Shown: positions 52,690 through 61,601, counted from the stretch's first letter. The stretch is 64,000 nucleotides of DNA from Microbispora sp. ZYX-F-249 (GCF_039649665.1 NZ_JBDJAW010000025.1:1-64000), one strand, 5' to 3'. Translations and numbers: made by a program. Notes: generated from the letters alone by a model not told the origin.

Positions 52690-53187
52690 TCAGCCCGCCT
52701 TGGTCCGCGCGGCCCTGCTCGTCTCCCGTACGCCGGCGGTCGCGCAGGGCCGTACGACGTCGCGGATCACCCGCAGCGCCTCCAGGAAGTCGGCGAGCTG
52801 GTTTTCGGTCAGCAGCCCGGTGAACCAGGTCTCGATGTCCTCGACGTGCTGGGGGAGCACGGTGCGCAGCCGCTCCGCTCCGGCGGTGCTCAGCACGGCG
52901 TACGAGGCACGGCGGTCACTGGCGCAGGCATGCCGTTCGACGAGCCCGTCACGTTCCAGGCGGTCGACCACGCGGGTGATTCCGCTGGTGGACAGCGACG
53001 TCTGAGCCGCGAGGTCGCTCATCCGCAGCCGTCGCTGCGGCGAACGGGCCAGCCGGATCAAGGTCTCGAAGTCGACTTCGGAAAGTCCTGCGGCGGCCAG
53101 TGTCGGGCTGGTCTTGCTCGACAGCCCGGTGAATACCTCCGCGAACAGGCCCATCGCCGTGAGCCGGGGGTCGTCGAATGGGTCCAT
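52690..53187 (-). CDS. MarR-family transcriptional regulator
   Basis: 165 residues with a winged helix (RLRMSDLAAQTSLSTSGITR VVDRLERDGLVERHA) and wing D(R)RASYAVLSTAG, between dimerisation helices. Divergent from yceI with a 98-base gap; it probably controls that gene. Ligand unknown. Confidence 0.92.
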   Translation of the reverse strand: MDPFDDPRLTAMGLFAEVFTGLSSKTSPTLAAAGLSEVDFETLIRLARSPQRRLRMSDLAAQTSLSTSGITRVVDRLERDGLVERHACASDRRASYAVLSTAGAERLRTVLPQHVEDIETWFTGLLTENQLADFLEALRVIRDVVRPCATAGVRETSRAARTKAG

Positions 53188-53210
53188 GGTCCAAGTCTAC
53201 GGCACGATAG

Positions 53211-53240
53211 TTGACGTGAGGAATATTTTTCCGGTAGACA
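53211..53240 (+). promoter_or_regulatory. Promoter of the YceI gene in the MarR-YceI gap
   Basis: TTGACG (53211-53216) and TAGACA (53235-53240) are 18 bases apart and enclose an AT-rich, partly symmetric GGAATATTTTTCC, a possible MarR operator. Confidence 0.5.
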
Positions 53241-53285
53241 TTTGCTGAGTGAGACATCCGCACAGCAACAATCAGGGGAGCAGTC

Positions 53286-53849
53286 ATGAGCATCCGTGAG
53301 TGGCAGGGTCTGAAGGTCCCGACGGCCGGCGAGTTCGCGCTGGACAAGGCCCACACGCGCGTCGGCTTCGTCGTCAAGCACATGATGGTCAGCAAGGTCC
53401 GCGGTCACTTCGCCGACTACGAGGGCAAGATCGTCATTGCCGAGAACCCGCTGGAGTCGAGCGTCGACGTCGTCATCAAGGCGGGCACGATCGAGACCGG
53501 TGCGGCCGACCGTGACGGCCACCTGCGGAGCGACGACTTCCTCGCCGCCGACAAGTTCCCCGAGCTCACCTTCCGCGGCAAGCGGGTCGCCGGCCTGTCG
53601 GGCAACGAGTTCACGCTCGTCGGCGACCTCACGATCCGTGACGTGACCAAGGAGGTCGAGCTCAAGGTCGAGTTCAACGGCGCCGCCATCAACCCGTGGG
53701 GCCAGGAGATCTTCGGGTTCGGCGCGGAGACCGAGGTCGACCGCGAGGAGTTCGGCCTGACCTGGAACCAGGCCCTGGAGGCCGGGGGCGTCCTCGTCGG
53801 CAAGAAGGTCAAGATTGAGATTGAGGGCGAGGCCATCCGCCAGGCGTAG
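53286..53849 (+). CDS. YceI-family lipocalin-like protein
   Basis: 187 residues, full YceI domain: FALDKAHTRVGFVVKHMMVS KVRG at the start, AADRDGHLRSDDFLAADKFP in the centre and LTIRDVTKEVELKVEF. No signal peptide, so a cytosolic isoprenoid-binding protein. GGGGAGC precedes ATG 53286. Divergent from a MarR regulator. Confidence 0.94.
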   Translation: MSIREWQGLKVPTAGEFALDKAHTRVGFVVKHMMVSKVRGHFADYEGKIVIAENPLESSVDVVIKAGTIETGAADRDGHLRSDDFLAADKFPELTFRGKRVAGLSGNEFTLVGDLTIRDVTKEVELKVEFNGAAINPWGQEIFGFGAETEVDREEFGLTWNQALEAGGVLVGKKVKIEIEGEAIRQA

Positions 53850-53885
53850 CCTGTGTGGGGCTGTGGCGCGATATCCACACCCTGT

Positions 53886-53924
53886 GCACAGTCCTTGTCC
53901 ACACCCTGTGGACAAGGACTGTGC
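53886..53924. terminator. 18-bp perfect hairpin containing DnaA-box words
   Basis: Arms 53886-53903 and 53907-53924 are perfectly complementary with a 3-base loop. Each arm contains TTGTCCACA, the actinobacterial DnaA box, and a related TATCCACA lies just upstream (about 53870). No U-run follows. It could terminate yceI or bind DnaA. Confidence 0.7.
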
Positions 53925-54039
53925 ATCGGTCCAATCGCCCCGCCTCATCGGTCCACAGGACTGATCCAACACGGCACCGGCAATCCGCTTTGCCGCCTTG
54001 GGCGATCGCCGGTACGCTGTGCTGAGCAACGCGCTACCA

Positions 54040-54129
54040 GGAGGCTTCGCCTAGTCAGGTCTATGGCGCCGCACTGCTAATGCGGTTTGGGTCTTAAGCC
54101 CATCCGGGGTTCAAATCCCCGAGCCTCCG
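54040..54129 (+). tRNA. tRNA-Ser (anticodon GCT)
   Basis: Acceptor stem GGAGGCT/AGCCTCC (54040-54046/54122-54128), anticodon stem CCGCA/TGCGG with anticodon GCT at 54076-54078, long class II variable arm and T arm CGGGG-TTCAAAT-CCCCG. CCA is not encoded. The integrase gene begins about 110 bases downstream, so this gene is the attachment site of the AICE. Confidence 0.95.
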
Positions 54130-54135
54130 CAGTTC

Positions 54136-54171
54136 AAAGCCCCTCTCGCTGGCTTCAGCGAGAGGGGCTTT
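54136..54171. terminator. Rho-independent terminator after tRNA-Ser
   Basis: A perfect 16-bp stem (54136-54151/54156-54171) with a GCTT loop followed by TT on the plus strand and AA-rich on the other side; works for the tRNA and perhaps for the incoming int transcript. Confidence 0.9.
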
Positions 54172-54241
54172 TTGATCTCCACAGGGCCTCTAGTTGCAGT
54201 TCTAGTTGCAGTTGTTCTCAGGCTTCGGGTTGCGGGCGCTT

Positions 54242-55591
54242 TCAGTCCTCGCCCCACAGGGCCGCCCCCATGCGCTCGCTGGCGTCCTTCACCTGCGGAC
54301 TGGCGACGTGGGTGTAACGCTCCGTGGTCGTTACTCGCGCATGGCCGAGGATCTCTTGCACGACCCGGATGTGGACGCCCTGCTCGACGAGGAGCGTCCC
54401 GGCGGTGTGCCGGGCGTCGTGGAGGCGGGCTTCCCTGACCCCGGCCTGGCGGAGGAGCGCCTTCCACATCTTGTAGTCCTCGCTGCGCTCCAACGGCCGG
54501 CCCCGCCTCGTCGGGAAGAGAAGGTCGTGATCCTCCCAGAGCTCACCGGCCTCCGCCCTTTCGGCGTCCTGGCGCTTCTTGTGCTCACGCAGGATCGGCA
54601 GCAGCTCGGGCGGACACTGGAGGGTCAGCCGACTCCGGCCCTTACGTTGCCGAAAGACGATGCCGCCGCCCGTACGCTTCGGGCACCGGTCCGCGTGGCC
54701 GGTGCAGTCCTTCGCGCATGTGCGTGTCGGACAGACGTGGCCGCGCTTCCTGCAGTCCTGTGGACAGCCGGGGTCGTGGTTGTGGACCTTGCACCGCGGC
54801 TTGCACGGCCAGCGGTGCCACTCCTTGCCGCACGCGTGCGGGTCGTCGCAGCCGTGCTTCCACGGTGACCGCTGCGCCTGGTACCAGGCTTTGATCACGC
54901 CGGTTTCGAGGTCGACGAAGGACCACCGGAGGCCGAGCGCTTCGCCCTGGCGGATGCCGAGGGCCAGAGCCACCGACCAGCGGGCCGCGTTTCGGCGCGA
55001 CTTGGCCGCCTCCAGGATCTTGCGCGCCTCGTTCCGCGTCAGCGGCTCAAGGTCGGGGTCGGCCGCAACGGGTGCATCCACGAGCGTGGCGACGTTCCTC
55101 GTCACCTTGTTCCGGCGTACGGCGATCTTCAGGGCGCGCGACAGGATGCGATGCACCTTGAGGACCGTGCTGGACGAGCGGCCCTGTTCCAGCATCGCCG
55201 CGTACGCCTTGTCGAGGTGCTCAGGGGCGAGCCGGTCGAGCCGGTGGCGGCCGAGGAGCGGAATGATCCAGTGGCGAGTCTTGGATCGGTAGTCGTCGAG
55301 GGTCCGAGGCGCCATCTTGCCCGACGCCACGAGCCGGTCACAGATGACGTCGAGGTATTCGGTCATCCACTCGGCGACAGTCGGGACCTTGCCCGGCTTG
55401 GCGACGTGCCCGGTCTCGCGCTTGCCCTCCAGCTCGCGGACCTTGCGCGTGACCTCTGCCTCCGTCTTCCCCATCCGGTGACGGCGATCAGGGGACCCGT
55501 CCGGCTTGATGCCGATGGTGACCCAGCCGTGCCAGTAGCCGTCCTGGCCGAGGTAGATGGACGAGCGCCCGTTCGGTTTGCGGTCGGCCAT
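54242..55591 (-). CDS. int: Tyrosine-type site-specific integrase
   Basis: 449 residues. SAM-like core-binding domain (VAEWMTEYLDVICDRLV ... RILSRALKIAVRRNKV) and catalytic domain with the first Arg in LGIRQGEALGLRW, LHDARHTAGTLLVEQG (His-x2-Arg) and the nucleophile in TTTERYTHV. A Cys/His-rich insert of about 60 residues (GCDDPHACGKEWHRWPCKPR onward, 12 cysteines) lies between them and probably binds zinc. ATG 55591 overlaps the xis stop by one base. It recombines the element with the tRNA-Ser gene. Confidence 0.93.
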   Translation of the reverse strand: MADRKPNGRSSIYLGQDGYWHGWVTIGIKPDGSPDRRHRMGKTEAEVTRKVRELEGKRETGHVAKPGKVPTVAEWMTEYLDVICDRLVASGKMAPRTLDDYRSKTRHWIIPLLGRHRLDRLAPEHLDKAYAAMLEQGRSSSTVLKVHRILSRALKIAVRRNKVTRNVATLVDAPVAADPDLEPLTRNEARKILEAAKSRRNAARWSVALALGIRQGEALGLRWSFVDLETGVIKAWYQAQRSPWKHGCDDPHACGKEWHRWPCKPRCKVHNHDPGCPQDCRKRGHVCPTRTCAKDCTGHADRCPKRTGGGIVFRQRKGRSRLTLQCPPELLPILREHKKRQDAERAEAGELWEDHDLLFPTRRGRPLERSEDYKMWKALLRQAGVREARLHDARHTAGTLLVEQGVHIRVVQEILGHARVTTTERYTHVASPQVKDASERMGAALWGED

Positions 55592-55767
55592 CACGCCGCC
55601 TCGCTTAGACGCCGGGCGAACTCCTGAAGGGCGTCAGCCGGGACGAGGCGGTACCCGTCGTACTTGACCGAGCGAAGCTCACCGCTTTTGATCAGCCGGA
55701 AGACCGCCGTACGGCTCATGCCGAGGACGACCGCCGCGTCTTTGGGCCGGTAGAAGAGTCTGTCCAT
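55591..55767 (-). CDS. xis: Excisionase / MerR-like helix-turn-helix protein
   Basis: 58 residues (MDRLFYRPKDAAVVLGMSRT AVFRLIKSGELRSVKYDGYR LVPADALQEFARRLSEAA, split here in blocks). Typical excisionase winged helix; too small for most gene finders. Its start overlaps the rep stop and its stop overlaps the int start, each by one base (TGATG). Bends DNA at the attachment site to favour excision. Confidence 0.9.
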   Translation of the reverse strand: MDRLFYRPKDAAVVLGMSRTAVFRLIKSGELRSVKYDGYRLVPADALQEFARRLSEAA

Positions 55768-57434
55768 CACGCTGCCCTCCCTTCAGTTGCCGAAAAATCT
55801 TGTCCGTTTGCCTCGGCCTGGAGCCGGTCGAGGTGATTGCGCCAGCGCTGGCGTTCGTGGACCGAGCGCAGGAGTCGTACGCCGATCGGGGCCAGGTCCG
55901 GGTCACCGGGCTTGACGGGTCGCCAGATGTAGCGGTGTGGGTCGACCGGCTCGTCTTCGACGCCGAGGGCTTCCAGGACCCAGGTACGGCGGTCCTGCTT
56001 GTGCTCGGTGAGGGTCTTGTTGGACCACTTCCGGGAGACGAGGACGCGGCGGCCCGCATAGCCGAGGTGGTCGGGCTTGTGCGCCTTGCCCTTGCATCGG
56101 CCCGGGGCCATGCCGGGCTTGGCGCCCTTGGGTTGCACGCCGTAGCGCAGCCAGTTCGGGCACGTCGGCGCGCACGGCTCGAACCGCAACGCCTCCAGCA
56201 GCCTCTCCGCGTGAGCCTTCCGGCGAGGGTCGTCGGTGCCGAGGGCGTCGCCGAGGGACTTGGTCAGGTACTTGGACAGGTACTGGATGAGCTGGTCGGC
56301 GTCCGGGGTCCCGGCGAGGACGCTCTGGATGTCGAGCTGGTCGCCGAAGCGGAGCACGTGCAGGGGTTCGGCGTCCTCGTCGGCGTCGAGGGCGTCGAGG
56401 GCCTGTTCCCAGGTCGGCAGCACTTCCCCCGTGGTCGGGTCGAGGTAGCCGGCCCCGTCCTCCCAGACCGGCAGGTGGTCGCCCTCGAACCGCACTTCGT
56501 CGGTCGAGGGCCACCACACTTGGTGGTAGGTCGCGGCGATGATCTGCCGCAGTTCCGCACGGGGTAGGGTGCCGCGGATCGCCATGTGCAGGTGCGGGGC
56601 GAGCCGCTTCTGTGGTTCGACGGTGGCGAAGTACTGCACGTCATATCCGGCGACGCGGCGGAGGTTCTGCACGAACCGGTCGACGAGCTTGGAGAAGTGC
56701 AGCGCGTCGCGGGCCGCCCGCGCGTAGTCGTAGCGGTCGGGGTCGAGGGGCGCTCCCTCCAGCACCCGCCCGTACGACGGGAGCGTGAGGGTGACGAACA
56801 TCGAGGGCCGGTAGGTCTTGTCGTCCGAGCCGGTGAAGGTCCGCCCGAGCGTGGTCTTGGTCATCTGCCGCTTGGGCAGGTCCGGGGCGTCCTGCCGCCG
56901 CTTGGTCGAGCGGGAGCGCTTGCCGGAGGTGCGGCCGAGGACGTTGCCGCGCATCCCGGCCCGGTTGATCTCCTCGTTCAGGTCCTCGATCGCGGCGTCC
57001 AGGTCGGTGGTGTCGCCGCCGGCCTTTTCGACCTCGTCCCGCCATGCCTGGGCGTCGGCTCGCAGCTCGACGAGGTGACGCTGATACTCGTCGGCGTTGT
57101 CCGGGAGGTTCACGGGTTCGTGGTCGAGGTGCCAGCCCTCCCGGCACTGGGCGCGACGGAGTTGCCGGTTGCGCTTGGCACAGGGCGGGCACTTGCTCTC
57201 CAAGGTGGCCCCGCACGGCACGTCGATGACCTCAACCTGACCGGTGAGGATGTCCTGCCGCCGCAGCGGAACCGGCCGGATGCACACCCCGTACTGCTTG
57301 GCGATCTCCTCGACCACGTCCCGCGCGAGCGGTTGAGCCATCCGCACGGCGCGCGGCGTGGACCGGTCGTTTAGCCGAGCGGGGGACATCGGCTGGTCTC
57401 CCCCGCTCTGGTGGGCGTCGGTGAGGTCGATCAA
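55767..57434 (-). CDS. RepSA-type rolling-circle replication initiator
   Basis: About 555 residues. HUH-type motif APHLHMAIRG (His-x-His), strand MFVTLTLPSYG and active-site tyrosines in IQYLSKYLTKSLG identify the AICE RepSA family. An N-terminal Cys cluster (CGATLESKCPPCAKRN ... CREGW) and a second (CAPTCPNWL) probably bind zinc. TTG 57434 overlaps the zinc-ribbon stop (TTGA) with GAGGAGG just before it; ATG 57389 with GGGGGAG is a good alternative. It nicks the element's origin to start replication before transfer. Confidence 0.9.
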   Translation of the reverse strand: MIDLTDAHQSGGDQPMSPARLNDRSTPRAVRMAQPLARDVVEEIAKQYGVCIRPVPLRRQDILTGQVEVIDVPCGATLESKCPPCAKRNRQLRRAQCREGWHLDHEPVNLPDNADEYQRHLVELRADAQAWRDEVEKAGGDTTDLDAAIEDLNEEINRAGMRGNVLGRTSGKRSRSTKRRQDAPDLPKRQMTKTTLGRTFTGSDDKTYRPSMFVTLTLPSYGRVLEGAPLDPDRYDYARAARDALHFSKLVDRFVQNLRRVAGYDVQYFATVEPQKRLAPHLHMAIRGTLPRAELRQIIAATYHQVWWPSTDEVRFEGDHLPVWEDGAGYLDPTTGEVLPTWEQALDALDADEDAEPLHVLRFGDQLDIQSVLAGTPDADQLIQYLSKYLTKSLGDALGTDDPRRKAHAERLLEALRFEPCAPTCPNWLRYGVQPKGAKPGMAPGRCKGKAHKPDHLGYAGRRVLVSRKWSNKTLTEHKQDRRTWVLEALGVEDEPVDPHRYIWRPVKPGDPDLAPIGVRLLRSVHERQRWRNHLDRLQAEANGQDFSATEGRAA

Positions 57435-57586
57435 CTGTCCTCCTCTGCGGTATCGGGGATGGTGAGGGCGGTCTGGCCGCATTCACGGCACTCGACCAGG
57501 CCGCGCAGGGGGTCGAGCCACAGGACGTTGAGCGCGCCGCAGACCGAGCAGCGCAGCCCGTCGAGGAAGTGCGCCAGGCCGTTCAT
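57431..57586 (-). CDS. Small zinc-ribbon protein of the AICE
   Basis: 51 residues with CSVCGALNVLWL and CRECGQTALTI, a two-knuckle zinc ribbon. Start overlaps the traB stop (ATGA) and stop overlaps the rep start (TTGA). It probably assists replication or transfer. Confidence 0.75.
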   Translation of the reverse strand: MNGLAHFLDGLRCSVCGALNVLWLDPLRGLVECRECGQTALTIPDTAEEDS

Positions 57587-59010
57587 GCGGCCTCGCTTCG
57601 ACTGCCGTACTCAGCGACCATCGCCCGGATATCGGCGTCGGAGACGTAGGCCGCCCGAACCCGGACAGGCTCGGGGGAGGTCTCCAGTCGGACGTAGCCG
57701 ATGCCCGCGCCGAGTGCGGGGACGGGTGAGATGTGGTCGGCGAGTGCTCCTCGGTCGCGTGCGCCGTCGCCGAGGACCATGTCCACCTGTTCGCTCTCGT
57801 CGAGCCGGAGGGCGATCTTGTCGGGGAACAGGTTGCGGATGTTCACGACCTCCTTGCGCGGGTCCTGAAGCGCGGCCATGACCCCGATGCCGACCGCCCG
57901 GCCCTGCGTAGTGAGCGTGGCCAGGGCCGCCGTGATCCGCTGACGAAGGCCCTTGTCCGACTGGTAGGCGGTCAGGAACGCCACTTCATCCACGAGCACC
58001 AGGACGAACGGGTCATCGACGGTCGGCGTGTGCGAGCGCTGCAGGCCGGCGAACCGGTCGGCCCGCTCCTGCATCACGCACACGGCCTCGTCGAGCAGGT
58101 CGGCGCACTCCTTCGGATCGGCCGCATACCTCGCACCGAACAGCGCCCGTCCGAAGGACAGTTCCATCCGCTTGGGGTCGAGCGCCCAGACCTGCACCAG
58201 CCCGACCCTCATCGCGGGGAGGAGGCCGCGGATGGTCGACCACAGCCATGAGCCCTTACCGGCCCCGGTCGCGCCCGCGATCAGAACGTGCGTGCCGTGG
58301 ACCTTGAGCCGGTACGGCGTGCCGTCCTCACATTGGCCGACCTCCACCGGCCCGACCGTCGACGACTCCGGAACCGGGACGGCGGGCAGGGGTTCGGCGA
58401 GGGGATCACGCCGGGGGAAGGTGAGGACGAGCCGCCCGGCCTTGGCGACGGCGACGCGGCAGGAGGTGGAGCCGAAGCCATGGGCCAGGTGCTCGGTGCG
58501 GTCGGCCCAGTCCTTGACGGCCTGCCCAGACAGCATGCGCACGGTGACGCGGTCGGCCCAGCCATCGCACTCGACCCGGAGCAGGCGGGGCAGGTAGTCG
58601 CGGCCCTGGAGGTGACGGCCGAGCCCGGACACGATCATCACCGGTTGCCAGTGCCGCCGGTAGATCCAGAACCGGCGCCAGAAGGCCAGCAGCCGCCAGC
58701 CGATCCAGCGGGCGAACGATGCCCGGTCGGCCAGCACCCAGCCGAACAGCAGCGAGCCGGGGATGGTGACGGCGGCGACCGCCGTGGGCCAGCCGTACCG
58801 GACCCAGATCACGCCGGGGACGGCGAGCACCGCCACCGCGACCGGATGGACGAGAAGGGTACGGACGAGCCCGGCGACCAGGCGGCCGAGGAAGACCAGG
58901 ATCGTGAGGATCGCCGGGGTCTGGACGACGGCCGGTTTGAACACGACCGCCGTGTCTGGAGTGGTGGACACGAGGTTACGGACCTCGCCACCGGGAAGGC
59001 GCTTGAGCAT
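57583..59010 (-). CDS. FtsK/SpoIIIE-type DNA translocase (TraB-like)
   Basis: 475 residues. Two to four N-terminal membrane segments (TPAILTILVFLGRLVAGLVR; VAVAVLAVPGVIWV; AVAAVTIPGSLLFGWVLA), then the motor with Walker A IAGATGAGKGSWLW, Walker B VLVLVDEVAFL and GVMAALQDPRK. ATG 59010 has AGAGGAG upstream. In this class a single hexameric translocase moves double-stranded element DNA between mycelia. Confidence 0.9.
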   Translation of the reverse strand: MLKRLPGGEVRNLVSTTPDTAVVFKPAVVQTPAILTILVFLGRLVAGLVRTLLVHPVAVAVLAVPGVIWVRYGWPTAVAAVTIPGSLLFGWVLADRASFARWIGWRLLAFWRRFWIYRRHWQPVMIVSGLGRHLQGRDYLPRLLRVECDGWADRVTVRMLSGQAVKDWADRTEHLAHGFGSTSCRVAVAKAGRLVLTFPRRDPLAEPLPAVPVPESSTVGPVEVGQCEDGTPYRLKVHGTHVLIAGATGAGKGSWLWSTIRGLLPAMRVGLVQVWALDPKRMELSFGRALFGARYAADPKECADLLDEAVCVMQERADRFAGLQRSHTPTVDDPFVLVLVDEVAFLTAYQSDKGLRQRITAALATLTTQGRAVGIGVMAALQDPRKEVVNIRNLFPDKIALRLDESEQVDMVLGDGARDRGALADHISPVPALGAGIGYVRLETSPEPVRVRAAYVSDADIRAMVAEYGSRSEAA

Positions 59011-59096
59011 AAGCTGAACTCCTCTCTTGTGATGCGCAGTCAGGGAGAGACCGAGGGGCCGCCGGAAGTTGCCGCTTCCAGCGGCCCCGCTTCGTG

Positions 59097-59399
59097 TCAG
59101 GCCGCCGACTCCATGGCCTGGGCGTGCTCGGCGTGCAGGCGCTCGCAGTCGGCCAGGTACCGCGCGGCGGCGTTGAAGATCTCCCGCGCCATGTCCAGGT
59201 CTTCGGAAGTAACCGGCCCGGCCCCGGTCGTCGAGACCGTCACGTCCGCCTCGTCGGACTCCAGGACCAGGTACGGCCGCCCGGACTCCAGCACCCGAGC
59301 ACGCGCCCGAGTGATCGAGGCGTAGAACGAGATCCCGATACGGGGACGCTGGCCGGGGTCGATCGACATCGACACGTGGGTGTAGGGACCGTGCGCCAT
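59097..59399 (-). CDS. AICE-associated small protein
   Basis: 100 residues: beta-rich N-terminus (YTHVSMSIDPGQ; RIGISFYA; YLVLESDEADVTVST) and a C-terminal helix (SEDLDMAREIFNAAARYLAD CERLHAEHA). Its start overlaps the previous stop by one base. The composition and the partner protein upstream share a similar helix (VEFARQLAREAASFA), so the two may form a pair. Function unknown. Confidence 0.65.
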   Translation of the reverse strand: MAHGPYTHVSMSIDPGQRPRIGISFYASITRARARVLESGRPYLVLESDEADVTVSTTGAGPVTSEDLDMAREIFNAAARYLADCERLHAEHAQAMESAA

Positions 59400-59668
59400 C
59401 ACGCCACCCCGCGACCGTTGGCCAGGCCGTGAAACCGCCGCTCGACCGACCGGGCGAACGAGGCCGCCTCACGAGCGAGCTGCCGGGCGAACTCGACATC
59501 GGCCGGGCTGACCTGGTCGCTGTCCGAGGTGCTCAGTAGCACCGAGGTCGTACCGAAGTCCAGCGCCAGCACCGGCGTCCGGGCCGGGTACGGCATCGTC
59601 TTGGCCGAGGCCCCGCCCCCGGTGTTGAGGCTGATCACAACCGAGGGCCGCACCGTCCGCCGCCCCAT
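59399..59668 (-). CDS. AICE-associated small protein
   Basis: 89 residues (SVVISLNTGGG; VLALDFGTTSVLLSTSDSD; VSPADVEFARQLAREAASFA). It resembles the next protein in layout (strands, then a helix), suggesting gene duplication. Start and stop both overlap neighbours by one base. Function unknown. Confidence 0.65.
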   Translation of the reverse strand: MGRRTVRPSVVISLNTGGGASAKTMPYPARTPVLALDFGTTSVLLSTSDSDQVSPADVEFARQLAREAASFARSVERRFHGLANGRGVA

Positions 59669-60078
59669 CACGCCGCGTCCTTCGCAGCGTTGCCCGTCTT
59701 GCCGGCCCCGGTGCGTGGAGCCCGCATCACCCGAGCCGATATCGAGTAGGCCAGCCGCCCCGTCGCCTGATGGACGTACGGCTTGACCTCCAGCCCGTCG
59801 AACTCGGCCGGGGCGAGCGGCACACCCGGCAGCGACGGCGGGATGACCGGCTGAACCTCGGCGAGGATCTTCACGGTCACCGTCTTCTGCGCGGCCTTGA
59901 GCGAGGGGTCGGCGTCCATCACCGGGACCTGCCAGACCGGAAGACCAGTCAGCTTGTCCTTGGCCTGGGTGTCCCGCTTGGCGTCGAAGTCCTTCGCCGC
60001 GGTCACCTCGCCCACGACGTAGCAGCCGTGCGGGAACAGCAGCTCGAAGCTGATCGGGATGGGTCCTTGCAGTGCCAT
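59668..60078 (-). CDS. Pra-like replication/integration/excision activator
   Basis: 136 residues: MALQGPIPISFELLFPHGCY, KDKLTGLPVWQVPVMDADPS, TVTVKILAEVQPVIPPSLPG and QATGRLAYSISARVM match the pSAM2 Pra-type proteins found at the head of AICE operons. First gene of the minus-strand operon, just behind the operators at 60095-60198. Activates rep, xis and int (known for Pra). Confidence 0.78.
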   Translation of the reverse strand: MALQGPIPISFELLFPHGCYVVGEVTAAKDFDAKRDTQAKDKLTGLPVWQVPVMDADPSLKAAQKTVTVKILAEVQPVIPPSLPGVPLAPAEFDGLEVKPYVHQATGRLAYSISARVMRAPRTGAGKTGNAAKDAA

Positions 60079-60094
60079 CGTTCACCACCTCCTT

Positions 60095-60198
60095 GTCCAC
60101 CCCCCTAGACGGCGACGGTCGGTCCGCAACGGAAACTGTCTAGGGGGCTATGCGGAAGACAGTAGCCTGCATCTACCCAGCTGTCTAGGGGGGTAGAC
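60095..60198. promoter_or_regulatory. Three 16-bp operators before the AICE operon
   Basis: Consensus GTCTA-N6-TAGAC: sites at 60095-60110 (one mismatch), 60138-60153 (three mismatches) and 60183-60198 (perfect). Centres are about 43 and 45 bases apart. They lie between the pra start and a small divergent-looking gene and match the two sites before the HTH regulator. Confidence 0.75.
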
Positions 60199-60213
60199 GT
60201 AGTACACAAATAT

Positions 60214-60396
60214 TCATGGCAGCGTCCGGTCATCTTCGATCGCTATGCGAGTCGACCGTAAGGCAAGGCTGTCAGACCCACGTGGGCCAACCACGTGCCG
60301 AGCTTCCTTAGCGGCACTCTGTTCACTTGCCGCATGCGTCTCGAGCCGCAGAACGACCACGCCATGGACCGTCAAATCCCGAACAAACTTAGCCAT
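60214..60396 (-). CDS. Small protein of unknown function
   Basis: 60 residues from ATG 60396 (MAKFVRDLTVHGVVVLRLET HAASEQSAAKEARH). The strand-helix pattern looks real, but no ribosome site is evident. It sits between the operators and the DUF262 gene, pointing toward the AICE operon. Could be a regulator or leader-encoded peptide. Confidence 0.45.
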   Translation of the reverse strand: MAKFVRDLTVHGVVVLRLETHAASEQSAAKEARHVVGPRGSDSLALRSTRIAIEDDRTLP

Positions 60397-60448
60397 AGCT
60401 ACTACGCTGGCGTCGCTAGATGCGGCCGGGCCGTAAGGAGTAGCAGGC

Positions 60449-61588
60449 ATGACTGACAACGGGCAAGATCAACTTGACTTTGACGTAGAGTCCGGGGAAC
60501 CCGTCGAGCTTGACCAGGAGGATGTTGAGAGCCTCCAAGAGGCCGATCCGGAACCTGCTCGAGTTTCCTATACCGGCTCTGACTTCGACGCTGAAGGGCT
60601 TGTGAGGCGGCTAAAGAGGGGTGACATCGTTATTCCAACTTTCGGTCACCCTGAGGATCCGCCAATAGAGACAGCGCGCTTCCAAAGAGATTTTGTCTGG
60701 CGCAGGCCTCAGATGGATCGATTTATTGAGTCGCTGCTGCTTGGCTATCCAATTCCCGGAATTTTCTTGGTGCAGCAGGTGGACCGGAGATACCTGGTGC
60801 TGGACGGACAACAGCGACTCCGCACACTCGCTGCCTTCTATGAAGGACTCCACGAGAAGCGCGAGTTTGCTCTTCGTAACGTCGCCACCAAGTTCCAGGG
60901 CCTCACGTACCGCACTCTTACCCCTGAGGTGCGCCGAACACTGGATAATACGTTCATCCAGGCAACCATTGTGCAGACGGATGGCTCAACAGATTCCCTG
61001 GACGCCGTGTATCAGGTGTTCGAACGCCTCAACTCCGGCGGTACACAACTGACGCCACATGAGATCAGGGTCGCCTTGTACGCGGGTGATTTCATCGATC
61101 TTCTCACAGAATTGAATGCCGATCCGAACTGGCGAAACTTGTATGGCAGAAAGTCTCCTCGTTTGAGGGACCAAGAAGTTATCCTGCGAATAATCGCGCT
61201 GTATACCTCGCCAGGAACGTATAAGCGTCCTCTGAAAAAATTCCTCAACGACTTCGTGGGCCAGAACAGGGATCTGGAGTCCCTCTCCGCCGAACTCGTT
61301 GAGACACGTTTCCGGCTGGCGGCTCAGCTCATCAATGAGGGAGCCGGCCCGCGAGCTCTCCGCCGACAGTCGGCTCAGATCAATACCGCACTGACTGAGG
61401 CGATCTTCGTTGGTCTCATTAGGAGACTTGATGCAGACGCATCCGTGACTGCAGCGGACGTTGGGCAAGCCATCGAGCGGCTCCTTGGTAACAAGCGCCT
61501 GGAGCCCGCTATCTCCCGGGCTACGGCGGACGAAGAAAGCGTGCGAACGAGGCTGGCCGTGACTACTCAGGCCTTCGCCGCAATATAG
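60449..61588 (+). CDS. DUF262 (GmrSD-like) protein
   Basis: 379 residues. The DUF262 core has IPTFGHPEDPPIETARFQRD FVW (strand and FQRxxVW motif, residues 62-84) and the ParB-like active motif VLDGQQRLRTL with Asp119-Gly-Gln-Gln-Arg123, then a helical half (VFERLNSGGTQLTPHEIRVA). GmrSD relatives use this site for NTP-driven restriction of modified DNA. AAGGAG stands 7 bases before ATG 60449. It lacks the C-terminal HNH nuclease (DUF1524) of GmrD; the next gene, a HEPN protein, may replace it. GC content is visibly lower than in neighbours. Confidence 0.85.
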   Translation: MTDNGQDQLDFDVESGEPVELDQEDVESLQEADPEPARVSYTGSDFDAEGLVRRLKRGDIVIPTFGHPEDPPIETARFQRDFVWRRPQMDRFIESLLLGYPIPGIFLVQQVDRRYLVLDGQQRLRTLAAFYEGLHEKREFALRNVATKFQGLTYRTLTPEVRRTLDNTFIQATIVQTDGSTDSLDAVYQVFERLNSGGTQLTPHEIRVALYAGDFIDLLTELNADPNWRNLYGRKSPRLRDQEVILRIIALYTSPGTYKRPLKKFLNDFVGQNRDLESLSAELVETRFRLAAQLINEGAGPRALRRQSAQINTALTEAIFVGLIRRLDADASVTAADVGQAIERLLGNKRLEPAISRATADEESVRTRLAVTTQAFAAI

Positions 61589-61601
61589 GAGGCGCCATAT
61601 A

